Shown here: one piece after another, positions 11,465 through 23,090 of the stretch
How positions within the stretch are numbered: position 1 is the stretch's first letter
Layout: every line of letters starts with the position of its first letter
Position numbers and translations under genes: made by a program
Notes under the pieces: generated by a model
Told to the model about the DNA's origin: nothing
Databases searched by the model: none
What the model saw: the letters and a program-made list of their open reading frames with translations, nothing else
Origin: Neoceratodus forsteri
Lineage: Eukaryota; Chordata; Ceratodontiformes; Ceratodontidae
Length of the DNA: 64,000 nucleotides
Direction: 5' to 3'
Assembly (NCBI GenBank): GCA_016271365.2
Contig: CM057453.1
Location: forward strand, 1,079,623,001 to 1,079,687,000

Positions 11465-12937
11465 ATTCACAGAAGAAAAGGTTCTGAAAGAACTAAAACT
11501 GAAGGTGGACAAAGCAATGGGGCCTGACGGGATTCACCCCAGAATTCTAAAAATACTAAGGGGAGAACTAGTGACACCACTGACTACCCTTTTTAACAAA
11601 TAATGGGAGGATGGTGTGATATCTAAGGACTGGAGGAGGGCAGATGTGATTCCCCTTCACAAAAGTGGTAGCAAGACAGATGCAGGAAACTACAGACCTG
11701 TTAGCTTGACCTCAGTGGTAGGGAAAATTATGGAATCACTTCTAAAAGAAAGAATTGTTGAACACCTAGAGGTGAACCTGTCATAGGACCCAAGGCAGCA
11801 TAGATTCACAGCAGGAAGGTCATGTCAGCTGAATCAAATAGATTTATTTGACTGGGAGACCAAAGTAGTAGACCAGGGAGAGGCTGTGGACATGGCCTAG
11901 CTAGACTTTAGCAAGACGTTTGACACAGTCCCACACAAAAGATTAATAAACAAACTAGCCAGCCTGGGAGTGGGTCCCAGGGTGGTATCCTGGGTAAAAA
12001 ATTGGTTGAACAACAAGACACAGAGGTTAATATTAAATGGAGTCCACTCCAAATAAAGGGGGGTTACTAGTGGGGTACCACAGGGTTCAGTACTGGGTCC
12101 GGTCCTTTTTAATGTCTTTATAAATGACATTGCAGAGGGACTGGAAGGAAAAGAATGCCTCTTTACAGATGACACAAAGATCTACAACAGGGTTAGTACA
12201 CAAGGGGGGGTGGAAAGAATGAGAAGGAACTTGGCAAGGTTGGATGAATGGTCAAAAGTATGACAGTTTAGATTCAGTGCAAAGAAATGCAAAGTAATGC
12301 ATCTGGGAAACAAAACCAAGGGATGAGTACACAATGTGGGAGGTTATTAAAACAACAAAAATGGAAAGGGACTTGGGGGTAGTCATATCAGATGACCTAA
12401 AGGTAAGCATGCATTGTGAGAAGGCATAAGGATAGCTGGGGGATATGGGGATATATAGGAGAGGTATCACCAGTAGAAAACAGGAAGTTGTTATCCCTCT
12501 GTACAGACAGTTGGTGAGACCCCATCCGAGTACTGTGTGTGGTTCTGAGACCCCATCTCTACAAGGACATAGACAGGATGGAGGCTGTCCAGAGGAGGGG
12601 AACTAAAATGGTGCAGTGTCTGCAACAGAAGCCATACAAAGAGAGACTAAAAGAGCTTAATATGTATACCCTTGAGGAAAGAAGTGAGAGGGGAGACGTG
12701 ATGGAAACTTTCAGGTACCTCAAGGGAATCAACAAAGTCCAAGAGGGCAGCATTTTTCAGAAAAAGAGATGTCCAAGAACAAGGGGACACAATCTGAAGA
12801 TAGAGGGGGGACGGCTCAGGGGAAATGTGAGAAAATATTTTTTCACAGAGAGGGTGGTGGACGCATGGAATGGCCTTCCTGAGGTGGTTGTGGGGTCAAA
12901 AACTGGGGGAGTTCAAGAAAGCATGGGAGAGACATAA
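11465..12937 (+). pseudogene. CR1 ORF2 reverse transcriptase and C-terminal domain
   Basis: Reads DKAMGPDGIHPRILK (11508-11550), NYRPVSLTSVVGKIMESLL (11691-11745), motif A LDFSKTFDTVPH (11905-11940) just after a TAG stop, GVPQGSVLGPVLFNVFINDI (12064-12125) and FTDDTK (12160-12180), where A of the usual FADD is T but both aspartates are kept. The C-terminal domain (12539-12937) has AVQRRGTKMVQ, YKERLKELNMYTLEERSERG and KYFFTERVVDAWNGLPE. The order is canonical for CR1. Several stops mean no full protein. Confidence 0.88.
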
Positions 12938-13089
12938 GGCAATTCTGGTGGGGGTAGGAAGATGTAAGCTGTTGGTTAACTAGGATCTGCAGCTTATCAA
13001 TAGGTAGGGAAATGGGCAGACTAGGTGGGCCAAGCAGTCCTTAGCTGCTGTCAAAGTCTATGTTTCTATGCTATGAGACCGAAGTAGCT

Positions 13090-13826
13090 ATAATTAGTGA
13101 ATTGTGAAGCTTGATAAACTAGATAAGGAGGTAATGTAAGATATTAGGTCCAGCAGTCACAGCCACTGGTAGATGCAAGTAGCACATAAAGTTTAGTTTT
13201 AAATGGTCCAGGCTTGTTTTCCTTCTGTACATCTTCACAGAAAGTTTAGCCAGAGAGGTGCATGGTATTCAAAGGCCGCTGGCCTTGTGAGGTATGGAAA
13301 GTGACCTTTAGTGACTGGTTATTCATGCCCCTAGTACTTCTGGTGGAGTTAGGTAGGCTTAGTAGGTTCTGAACTCCCAGGGGAGAAAGCCCAAGGGTGG
13401 ATTTCTTGGCCAGAAGGCAGATTTGATATTGTATTCTACTTTTCAAGTTAAGCCAACCTGACTGTGCATACGATTTATATGAGTAGGTCAGCCAGTTAGC
13501 GCCCAGTACAAGCCGACAGGCCTTGTTAAGAGTCGTCTTGATCCGTTTGAGGGACGTGGGAGTTGCAGGCTCCATATACCACTAGGCTGTAATCAATGTT
13601 TGACAGCACAGAGCTTGTAGCCACAAATTTTAGCTCTTCATTGGTTAGGCAATTTTTATTTCTGTAGAACAGGTCCAGTTTAGCGTTTGCTGTCCTGCCT
13701 ACCAGATCAATATGTTGAGTATACGACAGTGTGCTGTCTAATGTTACTCCAAGATATTTGAAGTTTTGTACCATTTCAAGGGGGGAATTAAGATTGTTGT
13801 GTATTTGTAGTTGGAAGGACTTATGT
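13090..13826 (-). pseudogene. Outer LINE 'a/c': RT thumb and C-terminal domain
   Basis: The - strand reads SPLEMVQNFKYLGVTLDS (13780-13730), then NKCLTNEELKFVATSSVLSN-like text and NKACRLVLGANWLTYS (13540-13490), the C-terminal domain of a Jockey-group LINE. The frame begins abruptly at 13826, where LINE 'b' was inserted. Its upstream half is found at 17102 and beyond, where KTKTMVFASAHNRH ends. Reading across the break in the same frame restores the normal LINE order. No complete protein is possible. Confidence 0.8.
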
Positions 13827-16800
13827 CTTTATTTATTTATTTATTTGTTAGAGATTGGAATTACAACCCTTTGAGTCAGAGACTCATTTCCAAAGGCTCC
13901 ATGTCATAAATACACACATTTAGATACAGCAGGGTAAAAACATGACATACATACATACATTCACTCTGTTGCTACATACAGTTCATAAGTTACAGCATTT
14001 TATACATGGGAACTGTAATGTGAGATAGGAAAAAATATACAAGAGGCAGTGAGAGAAAGCAGTGGTCTATATAATGATTTAGCTAAGCCTGTTGGAGTAG
14101 CCAGTACAGTGGTTTCCTAGGAATTTTCATGTTGGAGTGGAGAGAAAACATTGCTATGCAAGAAAAATTCAGGCAGTCTAGGAATGACTTTGTCTAAGTT
14201 GCAATTTTGGTACTAGATACCATTCTTGGTCCGTGGTGGCCCAGTGGCTGGCAGTTCACTGCTGTGGGCAATGACAGGTGCAGGTTGTGAGTATGTGGTT
14301 CCTGAGGGCAATTTTGAGTGCACCAATTTTAGGGAGGCTGCTGACACTTGCAGGGAGGGAGCTGAACCAGGATGGGGTCCTGTATGAGAAGACCCTTTGT
14401 GTTAAGGAGGTTCTTACCTGTGGGAGTGCTAGGGACGGCTTATCGGTTCTGCAGGTGGAGACGGTGGAGGTCAAAAGGTGGAGGGAAGATGAAATTCCCA
14501 GTGCCGTTAGTCCAGGGAGGGTCTTCTGGGCCATAAGTCAGGACTGGTATAGTAGCCTTTCCTCAAAGCTGAGTATTTGAGTGAGGTAGTAGAGGGTTCA
14601 GGAGTGGGTTAGCCAGTCTGCACCGGACAGGAACCTGCATGCCTTGTTGATGGACACTTTAATTTTGTTGAGAGTGGTGGCATCCGCAGCCACGTAGATC
14701 ATAGGCTGTAATCGATTAGCAATAGTACTGATGAAGTGATGGCTAGATGGAGATCTTCGGGGTAGGCAGTCTCTGTCATGGTAGAGGAGGCCAACGCATA
14801 TCAGCCGCAGATGTGAGAGCATCATTGTAAGTGTGGGGAGTGAGGGCTGGGTGTAAAAGTATGCCTAAGTATGTATAGGAGGTGACATGCTCAATGGGTT
14901 GGAGGGAGCTGGAGAGGAGCCACAGTGGGGAGTTTCTTAGTTTATGTTGGTGATGGGCAAACATCATGGCCTTGGTTTTTCCTCAGGTTCAAAATAAATC
15001 TATGGTCCATGAACTAGTGCTCGGTCAGGCTAAAAGAGTGCTGATGGGAGGTCTGCAGACTGATGGGGTTTGTGTGGGTTGCACAGAGTACGGCATCGTC
15101 TGCATAGAGTAGGACCTTGTCTTCACATGAGTTTGATAGTGCATTGATGAATAAACTGAAAAGTAGCGGACCCAGGATGGACCCCTGTGGGACCATGATC
15201 GAATGGGGTGGGTACTGGAGAGTGTCGTATTGATCTTGATGCATTGTGTTCTAGAGGATAGGTAGTTTGTGAACCAAGCTAGGGGGCCCTGTGAGAAACC
15301 TAGTTGCTGGAGGAAGTCAAAGAGGAGGGGGTGACTGACTGTATTGAAGGCCTTGGATAGGTCTATAAACACGGCTCCAGCTAGCTTGCCTTTGTCGAGC
15401 GTGCCATGGAGGACATTAGAAAACTTTAGGAGTGCCAAGGTGGTATTATGGCCTGGGTGGAAACTGTGCTGCTCCTTGCAGGGTTACAATGTAGGTGGCG
15501 AATTGGTCCACCACTACCTTTTCCAGGGCTTTGGGGGGGGGGTAAAGTTTGGTCAGTAGTTCCTGGGAGATAGGTTGTCCCCACCTTTGTGAATGGGAGT
15601 TATTACTGAAGTCTTCCAGCCACTTGTGAACTGTCCAAGACAAAGGGATTGGTTGATCAAGCCAGTTAGGGGGGTTGAGCAGCACATTCAAGGCCAGTCG
15701 GAGTAGTCTTAGGTCCAAGGGGTCATTTAGGGGGCTGGACCCATTGAGGGCTTTGGTTAGGTATGGCTTGGCTTCCCGAGGAGTTATTGTTCATAGGTAG
15801 AAAGTGGGGTGGGACACAGTGGGTGGTTGGGAGCTTGTTATAGAGTCAAAAAGGTTGTTGGGAGCACAAGCTTAGTCAGTGAAGGCTGTGTTGAGACTGT
15901 CTGCTATACACTTCGGGTTGGGATGATGATGGCATTGAGGGCAAGCTGAGAGGGGAAGCCTGGGATTTGCCATTTAGAAGCTTGATGTTATCCCAAAACC
16001 TATGGGATGACCGCCAGGAGGTGGTTAGAGACAGAGTAGATCTGTAGAATTCAGCTTTTGCCTTTTGAATGGCCCAGGTGCACTTATTTCATTCAGCTCA
16101 GTACGCCTGTATGTCAGCTAGTCAGTTGGAGTCACTGGCTTGTGCCAGAGATTGTCTTTTTATTTAGTAGAGAGAGGAGGATGGGGTAATCCAGGGGCAT
16201 TGTGTTTTAGTGTGGGTCCTTCTGAGTGGGACAAAGATGTCACAGGCCTGGTTGAATGAGCTGGTGAAGTAGTCAAGAGCAGCATCAATGCTGGGGGCAA
16301 AAGTATATTGGGGACCAGTCCCACTGGGCAAGATGCTGTTTGAACTTGGTGACATTACCTGGGTGGGTTGCCGTCTGACTGACTTTAGGTGTGGGCTTGG
16401 GTAGTCTACTGGACCATGTGAAGATCACTGGGAGTGGTCGCTGAGGGTGTTAGGTAAGATCTGGATGTCCATGATTCTGTGGGGTAGGTTGGACAAGGCG
16501 ATGTCCAGTAGGGTGTGCATGCCAGTAGAGGTTGCACCTAGTGGGCTGCATTATCACTTGGGAGAGGTCCAGAGCTGCAAGAGTATTCTTGGCTGAGGCA
16601 GCAGAGCTGGCGAGCCAGTTTATGTTGAGGTCACCCATTAGGATGTGCTCAAACTTGTGGGGAGGCTGGTGAAGTATTCCATGAGGGAGAAGAGTGCAGA
16701 GTATTGTTTCCATGGGGGAATGTAGGCTGCTGTAATGATAAGGGGTGCCCTCGAGGTGTCCGGGGTGTTTTTTATGGACATAGCTTGGGCCCTGTGGTCT

Positions 16801-17105
16801 AGTTTTGGTGGGGTAATGGGCTGGCCAAGTAAGATGTTGACCAAGAATACTGTGCAGCCACCACCTCACCTTCCAATCCTGTCTTCTCTGAAGAGGGAGT
16901 ATCCAGGGATGAAGATGAAAGAGTCTGGGGTGGATTTGGACAGCGAGGTCTCCACTAGTCCAATGATGTCAAGTAAGGTGTCGTGCAAGAATACTGTGCA
17001 ACCACTACCCCACCTTCCAACCCTGTCTGAAGAGGGAGTATTCAGGAATGGAGATGAATGAGTCTGGGGTAGATTTAGAGAGCCAGGCTCCACTAGTCCA
17101 AGGAC
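13827..17105 (-). mobile_element. LINE 'b', antisense, EN-truncated, nested in LINE 'a/c'
   Basis: The tail is an antisense (AAATA)n run at 13827-13845 with the TTTGAGTCAGAGACTC 3' UTR word. On the - strand the C-terminal domain is 14830-14256 (SINKACRFLSGADWLTHS), RT 15720-15014 (VFIDLSKAFNTVSH for motif A; VPQGSILGPLLFSLFINAL; intact YADDAVL), linker near 16360-15780, and EN 17100-16450 (GLVETSL, FIPGYSLFREDRIG, MGDLNINW). It is frameshifted but one of the better-kept LINEs here. It is flanked by GGACTTATGTCT (13817) and GGACATCATGTCT (17102), a near-perfect target duplication. The clade is L2/Rex1/CR1-like. Confidence 0.82.
16842..17105. repeat. Internal tandem duplication in EN of LINE 'b'
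   Basis: A 144-bp unit starting CAAGAATACTGTGCA occurs at 16842 and again at 16986. Both contain GTCTGGGGT-GATTT and CTCCACTAGTCCAA. On the - strand each encodes the GLVETSLSK...FIPGYSLF part of the EN domain, so the catalytic Glu region is present twice. By eye the two units are mostly identical with scattered differences. Confidence 0.85.
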
Positions 17106-19350
17106 ATCATGTCTGTTATGAGCAGAAGCAAATACCATGGTTTTTGTCTTTTTGTAATTTAATAGTAATTTGGATTTAAGGAACCATTGTTCTGCTGTGG
17201 AGAAATTAGACTGAATTTTACTTTCTAGCTCAGTAGGGTCAGAGTGGCTTGAATAAAGCACTGTGTCATCTTTGTACAATACATTGTCTTGTACAGTCAG
17301 TGGGAGGTGGTTAAGGAACAAACTAAAGATTAAGGACCAAGAATAGAATCTTGGGGCACCCCTGTTGTAACAGGCCGGCTTTCAGAGAGGACATTTTGGA
17401 TTTTCATTTTTGCTTTCCCTGAGAGTAGCTCCTGAACCATGCAACTGACTCAGCAGAGAGAGAGCCCATAAGGGATAATTGGCTCAGAAGCAGTTCATGG
17501 TTAATGGTGTTGAAGGCCTTGATGAGGTTTTTATAAGTTGCCCCACCAAGATCCCTTGGTCTAATGCATTGTGAATGTATCCAGTAATTCAACTAGTGAG
17601 GTAGTGGCACTATGCTGCTTCTGGAAGTCATGTTGCTGTTGATACTGCACTTGGTATTTGTCTAGGTGGTCTGTTAATTGATCAGAAACTATGCATTCAA
17701 GCACTTTGAGAGGGAAAGTATTGCTATTGTCCTATGATTTGAAAGGATGGTTCTAGCACCATGTTTGTAGATAGGTGTAACCACCGTGGATTTCAGTCGA
17801 GGAAATTTACCGAGGTAAAGGATACTATACATTTATCATTTTGATAAGGGAATGAGAATAATATCAAGGGTGAGCTCATCAAGCTTGAGATCAAGTGTAT
17901 TACTGCTGGCTCTGGACTTGCTAAGCACTTTAGAAAGGTACTTTTGGCCTTGGCTGGGGTGATAACTTTAAGTAGAAGGGGGGTTGAGAGCAAGGGTGGG
18001 ACACATGTAAGATTGCCATCATTCGAGGGTTGTAGGAAATCAGGAGGCAGGACACCGCTGAGGTCAGTGAATGCCTTATTAGATGTATTGCGATAATATC
18101 AGGATCCTTGGTTGGAGTACCTTCAACATTTAATATGGAGGGTGGGGTCTTATTTGGCTTACCTGACAGCATTTTAACATTATTCCAGAACCTATGGCAG
18201 TTTTCCCAGGACTTTGTCAACTCAGTTCTAAAATGTTGGCTTTTGGCCTTCTGAATTGCCCACTTGCAGCTGTTCCTGGCTGCTTTATATTTCTACAGAT
18301 CAGCAGGTGAGCCTGTACTTTTTGCTTTTACTTACAGTTTGTCTCTGTGTTTCATCAATTTTAAGAGCTGGGGGAGAGATCCAAGAGTTATTGGAGTCCC
18401 GGATCTTATGTTTAGTGAAGAGGGCAAATATATAGCAGGACTTATTAAATTTGTGCATGAATCCTTCAAGTGCAGAATCAACATCTTCTGCTGTGTCTAT
18501 GAAGCTCCAGTCTTGGAGTCTTAGGTGTGCTTTAAAGGACTCTAGTTTCTCCTTCTTCAACAGTCTGTTGGTGACAGTTTTAGTTGAAACCTTGGGGGAC
18601 TTATTTGACCAGCTGCAGAGGATAGGTGAATGGTCACTAAGGGAATCCAGGAGGACTATTGTTCTAGTTATTCTCTCTGTCCAGTTATTGATGACCCAGT
18701 CATTTAGTGAGCACGTTCCTGTGCGGGAATTTATCCGAGTGGGAGAGTTTACTAATTGAGCCATGTTGAGAGTGGATAGAGTAACTTTAAATGGACCTGC
18801 TTCTGGGGATGACCAGTTGATGTTAAAGTCACCCATTATGTCTAGTTCCACATTCTGACGATGGTCAGACAGGAAGTTGTGGATAATTGTAAAGCTGCTC
18901 GTTTGGTCCTTGGGGGGATATATACTAATACCATGGCTAATGCTTTACCATTAGTACCTAGTAGAACTTTTATCACTTGGAGTTGGATGTTACAGCAGCT
19001 AGCAATGGGGGTAACATTTGACCTTGAAGTGTTCTTTTAAGTAGAGAACACAGCCACCCCATGCTTGCCAACCCTATTAAGTCTGAATGATGTGCAGCCT
19101 GGTAGTTGAATTACCTTGTCCACAAACCTCGGATTCAGCCAGGTTTCAACAACTGATAGAATATCAGGCAGGTGTTGGTAATCCAGACTTGTAAGAAGTC
19201 AAGTTTTGCCAGGAGGCTGCAAATATTAATGAAGTTTAGAGTGAGGCAGCTATGGTTTCTGGATAGAGCTGTAGAGCAAGTTATGGGGCTAGGGTTGGGG
19301 TGGATAGTCCCAAAGAAAAGCAAGAGTAGCCAAGCCATTCATATAGCCTG
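17102..19350 (-). pseudogene. Outer LINE 'a/c': EN and RT domains
   Basis: On the - strand: EN start at 19240-19180 (LNFINICSLLAKLDFL), GDFNINW at 18835, EN end SDHSPILCSW near 18640, a linker with FKAHLRLQDWSFID, RT start near 18220 (SWENCHRFWNNVKML), motif A LIKAFNTINHELLL (17530-17480), motif C YKDDTVLY (17285-17260) and LNYKKTKTMVFASA (17160-17120). EN and RT order is normal and both catalytic aspartates of motif C are kept, but frameshifts are many. The RT thumb is missing here because LINE 'b' split the gene; it lies at 13826-13240. Confidence 0.82.
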
Positions 19351-19914
19351 CCACTTTAGGTTCACTAATATCTGCAACCTTTTAAGTTTTTTTGGATTTG
19401 CAAAGCTTAACTGTAGTATTGGTAATTATCAATTAAGTGAGTGGTGGGGGGAGAGGATACACGTGATGCCCTTTATTGTGAAAAAGGGGTGCAGTGGAAT
19501 ATTGCAGAAGGTTTCTTGCACCAGAGTGAAGGCTGATTTGGGGCCATGTTGGTTATGCAGTATAGTATTATCATTTTTATGGTTGTGAGATTATGTATAG
19601 TCATCTCAGTATTCATTGTTAAAGGATGAGAAAGTATCGGGCGTAAAGCCAGAAAGCTAACTGTTCTTATTAGAAGCATCATGTTAGTTGGCAGTGGAAC
19701 TGAACAAAAGGGCTACTGAACTTGGTAGAAGGTTAAGCAGTAATCCATGGTCACCTGAATCAGAGCAACCCCTACAGTCACCTTAGGTGAGGGAGGAGGG
19801 AGGTAGAGAACTCAATATACAGAAAACTTAGCAAAAGGTGAATGAATCTTGGGCTGAGAGAAGGGAGCTGGTAGCAACAGAGGTATGAGATATTAGGAGT
19901 GGAGCGGTTGAGAG
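19351..19914 (-). mobile_element. Outer LINE 'a/c': probable 5' UTR or ORF1 remnant
   Basis: Lies directly upstream of the EN start on the - strand. I recognise no domain. It is placed in the element by position only. Confidence 0.4.
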
Positions 19915-21770
19915 TTCATAGGTTCATAGGATTATATGAGTTCAAGGGTGGAGACCCATTAATGAACTCGCTGCCATTAACCCAACGGCAGGACTTGAAA
20001 TTTCCCATGTATTGGTCCAAGTTACACTTAAACTGTCTATGTCTAAACTGGTAATGATAGCTACAGGCAAAGTATTCCAAATTCGAGGAATTATCTGGGT
20101 TATGAAGTTATTTCTTTTTAATTGTATGATTAATGTTGGTTAACAGTTTTAGGTTATGTGATCTAGTGTTCTTGCCATTATTTGTATATTGCAAACATAA
20201 AGGTTCAAGTAAAGCAGGGTCCTTAGAAGCCTTGTAAATTCAGCAAAGGTCGTCCCTCAAGGCCCTATACTCAGGAGAATATAGTCCCAGAGACATAAGT
20301 CTTTCCTCATATGTATGGTTGTGCAAATTATGAATATTTTTTGTCATTCTTCTTTGCACTTGTTCCATTGCAGTTTTAGTACCTACAGATGTTGGGCTAT
20401 AAAAGATGGAACAATAGTCAATCTGTGATCTTACCAGGCTGGTATATAAAGATGCAATTACTTCAGCTTTATGACTTTTAATACATTTATAGATACAAGC
20501 TGTAATTCCTGCACACATTTTAATTGTTTTATTTATGAATATTAAATTTCATATAATTTGTAATAGTAATACCCAAATCAAATTCTGTTTCCACAATTTG
20601 GAGCAAAGTATTATTTAAAGTATAATGAGTAAGTTTATTATTAGTACCAAAGTGCATACCCTTACATTTACTGATATTAAATGTCATTTTGTGCTGGTTA
20701 GTCCATAAAGCTAGGTGAAATAGATTATTTGGCAGTTCCTTTCTTGATTGTAGATCATTAGTAATACAGCCAATCTTACTATCATCTGCATATTTATTTA
20801 TCCAGACCCTGTTGGAAGTTTGCATGGTTGCTATCATAATATTAGACAACACAGGCCCCAGAACCGTTCCTTGAGGCACTCCACATGTGACCTCTGTAAA
20901 CTCCTGAGAAAGAACCCTTTATTATCACATGCTGATTCCTGTCTTTCAGCCATTAATCAACACATTTGATGATATATGGGTCCAAGTTGATCCGCCTAAA
21001 TTGTTGTAACAATATCGCATGTGACACAGTGTCAAAGGCCTTTTCATACTCAAGATAGATCACATCCACGGGTAGGCCATTGTCTAGAGCATAACTGACA
21101 GGCTCAAAAAGTTTATTAAATTATTCTGGCAAGATCTGCCATGTAAAACCATATTGGGCTATATCGGTGTTGTCAGTATCCAAAAGATGAGACTTGATTT
21201 TGTAGCAATAAGCTTTCCATTAATTTTCCAACACAGGAGGTGAGACTGATTAAGCAATAAGCATGACCAAAGGGTTATGTTAATGGTCTGTTAATCACCT
21301 TATAGGGGTGCACTGTGGCACGAGGTGTAGCCGAGTGCCACATACCCCTAGAGGGTGATTAACTGACCATTAACATAATCCCTAGGCGTGCGCTATTGCT
21401 ATTATAATAAAAAAATGTTTTTAAACAGTGTTAAACCTTGTTCAGCATATGGCTAAGCTCTACATGTATGTTAATAAAAGATTAACATAAGGCTGTTAGA
21501 ATGTTTGCAGCCAATCAGAAAGCTCCATTCTTAGACCCTTTTATTATAGGTCCATAATTACCAGGACTTTGTTTGTTTCCTTTTATGAATAGGATCACGG
21601 TTGCAGAGTTCCAGTCCCTTGGAACTATGCCTTCACTAATAGAGGTATGAAATAGCCTAGTTAAAATTCCAGACAGTTCAGTTGTCAATCTTTAAGAAAA
21701 TTAAGGGGTATGTTATCTGGTTCAGCAGAAGAATTATTTTGTATAGATTTTATTGTAGTAATAACAGTTA
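19915..21770 (-). mobile_element. CR1/L3-like LINE 'd', antisense, 5'-truncated
   Basis: On the - strand: RT start near 21680-21555 (EGIVPRDWNSATVI and SPGNY), LTSCVGKLM at 21245-21215, motif A YEKAFDTVSHAILL (21045-21010), motif B' MPQGTVLGPVLSNIMI (20879-20832), intact KYADDSKI near 20785, TFNISKCKGMHFGTN near 20680, and C-terminal EQVQRRMTKNIHNL and TYEERLMSLGLYS (20370-20270). The 3' end near 19915 reads TATAATCCTATGAACC. A ~300-bp palindrome-bearing insert sits between 21245 and 21550, inside the RT. It lies in the 5' region of LINE 'a/c'. Confidence 0.82.
21246..21545. mobile_element. Palindromic MITE-like insert
   Basis: Interrupts the RT of LINE 'd' between its NYGPI and SLTSCVGK codons. 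Two arms (21246-21300 and 21352-21411) are imperfect reverse complements: GGGTTATGTTAATGG-CTGTTAATCACC on the left against GGGTGATTAACTGACCATTAACATAATCCC on the right, extending outward through GCAATAAGCATGACC / GGCGTGCGCTATTGC. The centre has GTGGCAC...GTGCCAC. No coding frame. The region 21413-21545 may belong to the same insert. The superfamily is unknown. Confidence 0.75.
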
Positions 21771-22288
21771 TATGGGAGGATAGTAAGAGAACGATTCAGC
21801 AGGGTTAATGGGAGGGATTGGCTAAAGAGGTAATCAAAGGACTGGTTAGCTGCCTGGAGATGAAAGCCAATGAGAGATAGAGTGCAGAGGGTGGAAGGAT
21901 TTATCCCAATTTAATAGAGGCTGGGGTTGGGGTTGGAGGGTGGGAGAAAAAATTCAAGCAGCAGAAAGCCACCTAAATAAACCAGAACACAAGCCACCAG
22001 CAGAGCAGTGAGGTCCCACATTGCAGGAGAATTCAGAGGGTTCGTGGCACAGCCAGTCACAAGGACCCACAAACCAAGCGAGCCAATAGCACTCCAGAGT
22101 TCTAGTAGAGCTGGCCAATCAGGGCAGATGCCAGGCACCGGGGTTCAGGCTGCTGCTAGTAGGGCAGAAGCGAAGCAGTGATTACCTTAGAGTTGTGGCC
22201 GAAGGTCCAGCTGGGGGTAGAGGCAAGAAGAAAGCCACAACCTGAGGAGGGCAGGGAGTCACTTCAGGCTTCAGCACCTGATCAAGTC

Positions 22289-22290
<2 letters not shown>
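21771..22290 (-). repeat. 5' region of LINE 'a/c', repeat copy 1
   Basis: No frame. From 21950 (AAATTCAAGCAGCAGAAAGCCAC) to 22288 the sequence recurs at 23088-24092: CAGTCACAAGGAC, GCCAATCAGG-CAGATGCC, CACCGGGGTTCAG and CCTGATCAAGTCT. The placement upstream of an antisense LINE suggests 5' UTR promoter monomers, but no promoter motif was identified. Confidence 0.55.

Positions 22291-22291
<1 letters not shown>

Positions 22292-22321
<30 letters not shown>
22292..22321. repeat. (GA)n microsatellite
   Basis: About 15 perfect AG dinucleotides. Confidence 0.95.
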
Positions 22322-22322
<1 letters not shown>

Positions 22323-22571
22323 AGAGGGAGAGAAGGTGTTAGGACGTACAAAGTTACACTTGGTGGGTAGAGGGCAGACAAGGTGTGGAGACTTTAGCAC
22401 AACCGGGGTATGGAGAGAGTGAAAAGAGGTACAAAAAATGGTGGGAGGGCCACAAGAAACAGGCCAGGAAGAGGGTGAGGGTTTGAGAGGAACAGAAAGG
22501 AGGGAAACAGTAAATAGACAAGCAAGAGGAATGGTCTATACTAATTGTAAACACTAGTAAAAGGTTTGCCT

Positions 22572-22737
22572 AGAGATGCAGGAGGGGGGCTAAGGTAAGA
22601 GAGAGACAGTAATGAAATGGGCAGCAGGAGCAAGAGAAGAGAAAAGCTTGAACAGGTGGGGGTTGGGGGCTTAGGTAAGAGAGGGACAGGGATGAAACGA
22701 GTAGTAGGACCAGGAAAAGAAAAAAACTTGGACAGCA
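22572..22737. repeat. About 84-bp tandem duplication
   Basis: GGGGGCTAAGGTAAGAGAG near 22575 recurs as GGGGGCTTAGGTAAGAGAG near 22665. Both are followed by GACAG-ATGAAA-G and then by an AAGAGAAGAAAA-like run and CTTG-ACAG. Two head-to-tail copies. Confidence 0.75.
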
Positions 22738-22937
22738 ATTGGGCTCAAAAATAGCAACAGACCTTAAAATCTAACTCTGGTTAACACTTAGGCTATGGAA
22801 AAGATTAGCAAAAGGCAGAATAACATATGGATTAACTGTAAGAATACAAACAACTGACTAAATTACACAAATGCATTTGCTTGGACTGCCAGAAATGCTG
22901 CAATCAATGTTTGTTGCTGTCTAAAGCAGAAAGTCAG

Positions 22938-23090
22938 TTTTTACACAGTTACACCCAGAGAGTTAAAGCCATATAAAATTAATTTTTTACACAGTTATAG
23001 CCAGAGAATTAAAGCCATAGGATTACCCATAAAACTCCATTTTTACACAGATATACCCAGAGAATTAAAGCCATAGGATTTACTCTATAA
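22938..23090. repeat. Three-copy tandem repeat, about 50-58 bp
   Basis: TTTTTACACAG-TA-ACCCAGAGA-TTAAAGCCATA occurs at about 22938, 22984 and 23041, separated by short A/T-rich pieces. It directly precedes the second copy of the AAATTCAAGCAGCAGAAAGCCAC repeat. Confidence 0.85.

Larger units (their letters stand above)
9431..13085 (+). mobile_element. CR1 LINE, nearly complete, sense
   Basis: Holds in order the ORF1 esterase C-terminus (9440-9690), EN (9881-10600), the EN-RT linker, a hAT-type MITE (10810-11215), RT (11465-12320) and the C-terminal domain (12539-12937). The 3' end reads TGGGCCAAGCAGTCCTTAG... and finishes with TCTATGTTTCTATG at 13063-13076. The RT contains GVPQGSVLGPVLFNVFINDI and FTDDTK. 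Frameshifts and a TAG stop before motif A (LDFSKTFDTVPH) show it is dead. It lies inside the 3' part of an antisense LINE. Confidence 0.9.

Noticed and set aside
22292..22321. (GA)n as a boundary of a transposon
   Set aside because: Ordinary microsatellite; the flanking repeat does not end there by design.
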